Positions 62,009-64,000 of a stretch of DNA of 64,000 bases are shown one piece after another. The translations under genes and the position numbers were made by a program. Origin of the DNA: Portibacter lacus. Its GTDB lineage: Bacteria; Bacteroidota; Bacteroidia; Chitinophagales; Saprospiraceae. The DNA lies in contig NZ_JAJNKA010000002.1 of the NCBI RefSeq assembly GCF_021533215.1, forward strand, positions 237,001-301,000, in the 5' to 3' direction. How positions within the stretch are numbered: the first letter of the stretch is position 1; each line of letters begins with the position of its first letter. Under the pieces are notes generated by a model, which was given only the letters and a program-made list of their open reading frames with translations, made no database searches and was not told where the DNA came from.

Positions 62009-62150
62009 TAACTTAGTGGCATAATTAACCGCTTAAAACCTAGCCAAACCCTTTAAGACCAAACCTAAATAAGTCTTAAAACCAAACCAGATCGACGTTA
62101 ACCTCAATCGATCGCAAACCGGGGCATTTTTATAGATGCTCCGGTTTTTT
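62009..62150 (+). ncRNA. Candidate small RNA or structured 3' region
   Basis: After a promoter-like TAACTTAG at 62009, the region has a perfect 8-base inverted repeat (TTTAAGAC at 62052, GTCTTAAA at 62073), three copies of CCAAACC (62044, 62059, 62082) and a strong terminator. No open frame is convincing. It may be an independent sRNA of about 125 bases or the structured tail of the kinase/regulator transcript. Confidence 0.35.
62117..62150 (+). terminator. Rho-independent terminator
   Basis: An 11-base stem (AACCGGGGCAT with ATGCTCCGGTT, 62117-62127 and 62136-62146, one G-U pair) is followed by a T-run. It ends the plus-strand transcript before the convergent lpd gene. Confidence 0.9.
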
Positions 62151-62163
62151 TATTTTCAGTTTC

Positions 62164-63570
62164 TTATACGTGTAAAGCTCTGTTATCAGTTGCCGCTAAT
62201 GCTGCTTCTTTCACAGCCTCTGTAAATGTAGGATGTGGATGACAAAGTCTCGCCATATCTTCAGCAGAAGCTCTGAACTCCATTAATGCAACGGCTTCCA
62301 TGATTAAATCAGCACAACGAGGACCAACCATGTGAACTCCAAGAATTTCATCAGTTTCTTTATCTGCAAGCACTTTCACCATTCCTTCCGTGTCCATACT
62401 TGCTCGCGCTCGACCTAAAGCTTTGAACGGGAATTTCCCAACTTTATAAGCAACACCTTTTTCTTTAAGCATTTCTTCCGTCGCGCCTACAGCAGCAACC
62501 TCTGGCCAAGTATAAACAACACCTGGAATTAAGTTATAATCGATGTGTGGCTTCTGTCCCGCTAATAATTCAGCAAGAAAGACTCCTTCTTCTTCCGCCT
62601 TGTGCGCAAGCATCGCTCCAGGAATTACATCTCCTATAGCATATACACCAGGCTCTCCAGTTTGAAGATGCTCATCTACTTTAACTCTTCCTTTTTCATC
62701 CAGTTCTACTTTCGTATTTTCTAGACCAAGTCCCTCTGTATATGGCTTTCTTCCTATCGCAATTAAACAGTAGTCCGCTTTCAGATCAAATTTCTCCTCT
62801 GAATCTCGCTTCTGAACAGAAACTGTAACAGCTGTTTTCGTTCCTTTCACTCCAGTAACCATATGTTTCAAATGGAAATTGATGCCCAATTTCTTAAGAG
62901 ATCTTCTAAGTTCTTTACCACAATCCACATCCATTCCACCGATTATAGAATCCATGTATTCTACAACATCTACTTGAGTTCCTAATCTAGCAAAAACAGA
63001 ACCTAATTCGAGTCCAATTACACCAGCACCGATGACTACCATTTTCTTCGGTAGCTTTTCTATATTCAATGCTTCTGTAGAAGTGATCACTCTATTTTTA
63101 TCATAATTAAATGATTCCGGAGTAACAGGTTTCGAACCGGTAGCAATAATAATATTAGTTCCTTCGATTTCTTGCGTCGAGCCATCATTAGCTGTAACGG
63201 TTATCACCTTCGCTGACTTAAAAGAACCAACTCCAGTAAAGACTTCGATTTTATTCTTTTTCATCAAAAACTCCACACCTTTGCAAGTCTGATCTACAAC
63301 ATCTTGTTTCCGCTTAACCATTTGCTTAAGATCTACTCCTAAGTTGGAAATTTTGATACCGTGTGTTTCGAAAGATTTATCAGCATTGTGATAATGTTCT
63401 GAAGAGTCTAGCAAGGCTTTAGAAGGAATACATCCTACATTCAGACAAGTTCCTCCTAAAGTAGGATACTTTTCAATAATCGCTACTTTCTGTCCCAATT
63501 GGGCTGCTCTAATTGCCCCAACATATCCGCCAGGACCACTTCCGATGATAATTAAATCGTATTTATTCAT
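62164..63570 (-). CDS. lpdA: Dihydrolipoyl dehydrogenase
   Basis: The 468-residue flavoprotein is the E3 part of 2-oxoacid dehydrogenase complexes and the glycine cleavage system. It has the FAD motif IIGSGPGGYVGAIRAAQLG, the redox disulfide in GGTCLNVGCIPSKALL (Cys42 and Cys47 region), NAD-binding VVIGAGVIGLELGSVFARLG, GVYAIGDVIPGAMLAHKAEE and the C-terminal catalytic HPHPTFTEA. The length is normal. It follows the partial RicT-like gene by 3 bases on the minus strand. Confidence 0.97.
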   Translation of the reverse strand: MNKYDLIIIGSGPGGYVGAIRAAQLGQKVAIIEKYPTLGGTCLNVGCIPSKALLDSSEHYHNADKSFETHGIKISNLGVDLKQMVKRKQDVVDQTCKGVEFLMKKNKIEVFTGVGSFKSAKVITVTANDGSTQEIEGTNIIIATGSKPVTPESFNYDKNRVITSTEALNIEKLPKKMVVIGAGVIGLELGSVFARLGTQVDVVEYMDSIIGGMDVDCGKELRRSLKKLGINFHLKHMVTGVKGTKTAVTVSVQKRDSEEKFDLKADYCLIAIGRKPYTEGLGLENTKVELDEKGRVKVDEHLQTGEPGVYAIGDVIPGAMLAHKAEEEGVFLAELLAGQKPHIDYNLIPGVVYTWPEVAAVGATEEMLKEKGVAYKVGKFPFKALGRARASMDTEGMVKVLADKETDEILGVHMVGPRCADLIMEAVALMEFRASAEDMARLCHPHPTFTEAVKEAALAATDNRALHV

Positions 63571-63573
63571 TTC

Positions 63574-64000
63574 TTACTTTTTATCAGTGGGTTTATCACT
63601 GCTATTATTCTTATTATTCCGAGGTTGTTGTTTCCCTCGTGGTTTTCTATTTCGCGAATTCCTAGAATTTCTCGGCTTTCTCTCTCCAGAAGGTGCATCT
63701 GACTTAGGCGAAGCTGATTTCGTTGTAGTTGATTTTTCGCCTGAGTTACTATTGCTTTTCTGAGCTGGTCTAGGTCTATTTCCTTGACTCTTCCCTCTTC
63801 TCTTATTTCTTCGCTTTTTCTTTACATCGGGAAGTTCTACGACACCATCTACTTGGCCGTAACCCATATCTTCATCTTCAGGAGCAACTTCTTTCACTAC
63901 TTGCATACTCATCAGATCATCAGGAAACTCTCCTCTCTTATTCATTTCTAAGATCTTCTTCACTTGCTCTTTATCAAGTGTAACTACTGGACCTCTTCTT
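63574..64000 (-). CDS. C-terminal part of a probable RicT/PSP1-family protein (cut by window edge)
   Basis: Only the last part of the protein is in the window; the reading frame is still open at base 64000. The visible end begins RRGPVVTLDKEQVKKILEMN, continues NKRGEFPDDLMSMQVV and DEDMGYGQVDGVVELPD, and ends in a long basic Lys/Arg/Asn/Ser-rich tail. The EMNKRGE-type segment followed by a basic tail is like the C-terminus of Bacteroidota RicT (PSP1 domain) proteins, but the diagnostic PSP1 domain lies outside the window. The GTG at 63963 is internal. It is upstream of lpdA in the same direction with a 3-base gap. Confidence 0.5.
   Translation of the reverse strand, partial: RRGPVVTLDKEQVKKILEMNKRGEFPDDLMSMQVVKEVAPEDEDMGYGQVDGVVELPDVKKKRRNKRRGKSQGNRPRPAQKSNSNSGEKSTTTKSASPKSDAPSGERKPRNSRNSRNRKPRGKQQPRNNKNNSSDKPTDKK

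Noticed and set aside
1-64000. tRNA, rRNA, insertion sequences, prophage
   Set aside because: No cloverleaf-like or rRNA-like segment, transposase, integrase or inverted terminal repeats were seen on reading both strands.

Overview
The window is a chromosomal segment of a low-GC member of the Bacteroidota, most likely from the Saprospiria/Lewinella side of the phylum. This placement is an inference. It rests on five secreted proteins with C-terminal type IX secretion (T9SS) sorting domains, several 43-residue MopE-type Asp/Cys repeats, TAnnTTTG-type -7 promoter elements, DUF3078 and CHAT-TPR proteins, and a bacterial PcrB/GGGPS-type prenyltransferase. I see no rRNA, tRNA, CRISPR array, insertion sequence or prophage, and the genes look intact.

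Layout. 1-5.1 kb: an exported barrel-like protein, then a malic enzyme and a UvrD-type helicase fused to an Fe-S nuclease (one operon, minus strand). 5.3-9.9 kb: a membrane-anchored unknown and an exported TPR-CHAT peptidase (plus) face a sigma factor and a one-TM anti-sigma-like protein (minus). 9.9-16.7 kb: a beta-lactamase-fold lipoprotein, a large ThuA / sugar dehydrogenase / PKD / cytochrome c lipoprotein, pterin dehydratase and an ornithine-cyclodeaminase homologue. 16.8-22.2 kb: a beta-helix protein with eight MopE repeats, an AraC regulator and two tandem secreted paralogues with their own promoters and terminators. 22.3-26.8 kb: PcrB and RsgA, an unannotated 54-aa membrane protein, then a sigma factor / 62-aa protein / MscS channel / DUF3078 cassette. 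26.9-34.7 kb: polA, heptamer repeat arrays, an RsmI-like methyltransferase, FKBP and EI24 proteins and a FadD-type ligase.

34.8-48.8 kb: a membrane protein with a possible M15-like domain, mscL, aconitase, a GCS2-CBS fusion, a small operon ending in DUF1835, two paralogous membrane proteins, a cupin, an RluB/RsuA pseudouridine synthase, dnaB (with one DnaA box inside an inverted repeat upstream), a coiled-coil secreted protein and a dipeptide epimerase. 49-59.2 kb: four T9SS cargo proteins, three of them in a probable minus-strand operon headed by a reprolysin-like metalloprotease with ten MopE repeats. 59.4-64 kb: a TPR histidine kinase and LuxR-type regulator pair, a structured intergenic stretch that may encode a small RNA, dihydrolipoyl dehydrogenase, and the C-terminal end of a probable RicT/PSP1 protein cut by the window edge.

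Housekeeping genes (polA, dnaB, acn, lpd, rsgA, mscL) are interleaved with envelope and secretion genes. The most interesting candidates are the CHAT/sigma/anti-sigma locus, the sigma/62-aa/MscS cassette, the 7-bp-period intergenic arrays, the near-identical 258-bp repeats and the possible ncRNA near 62 kb.
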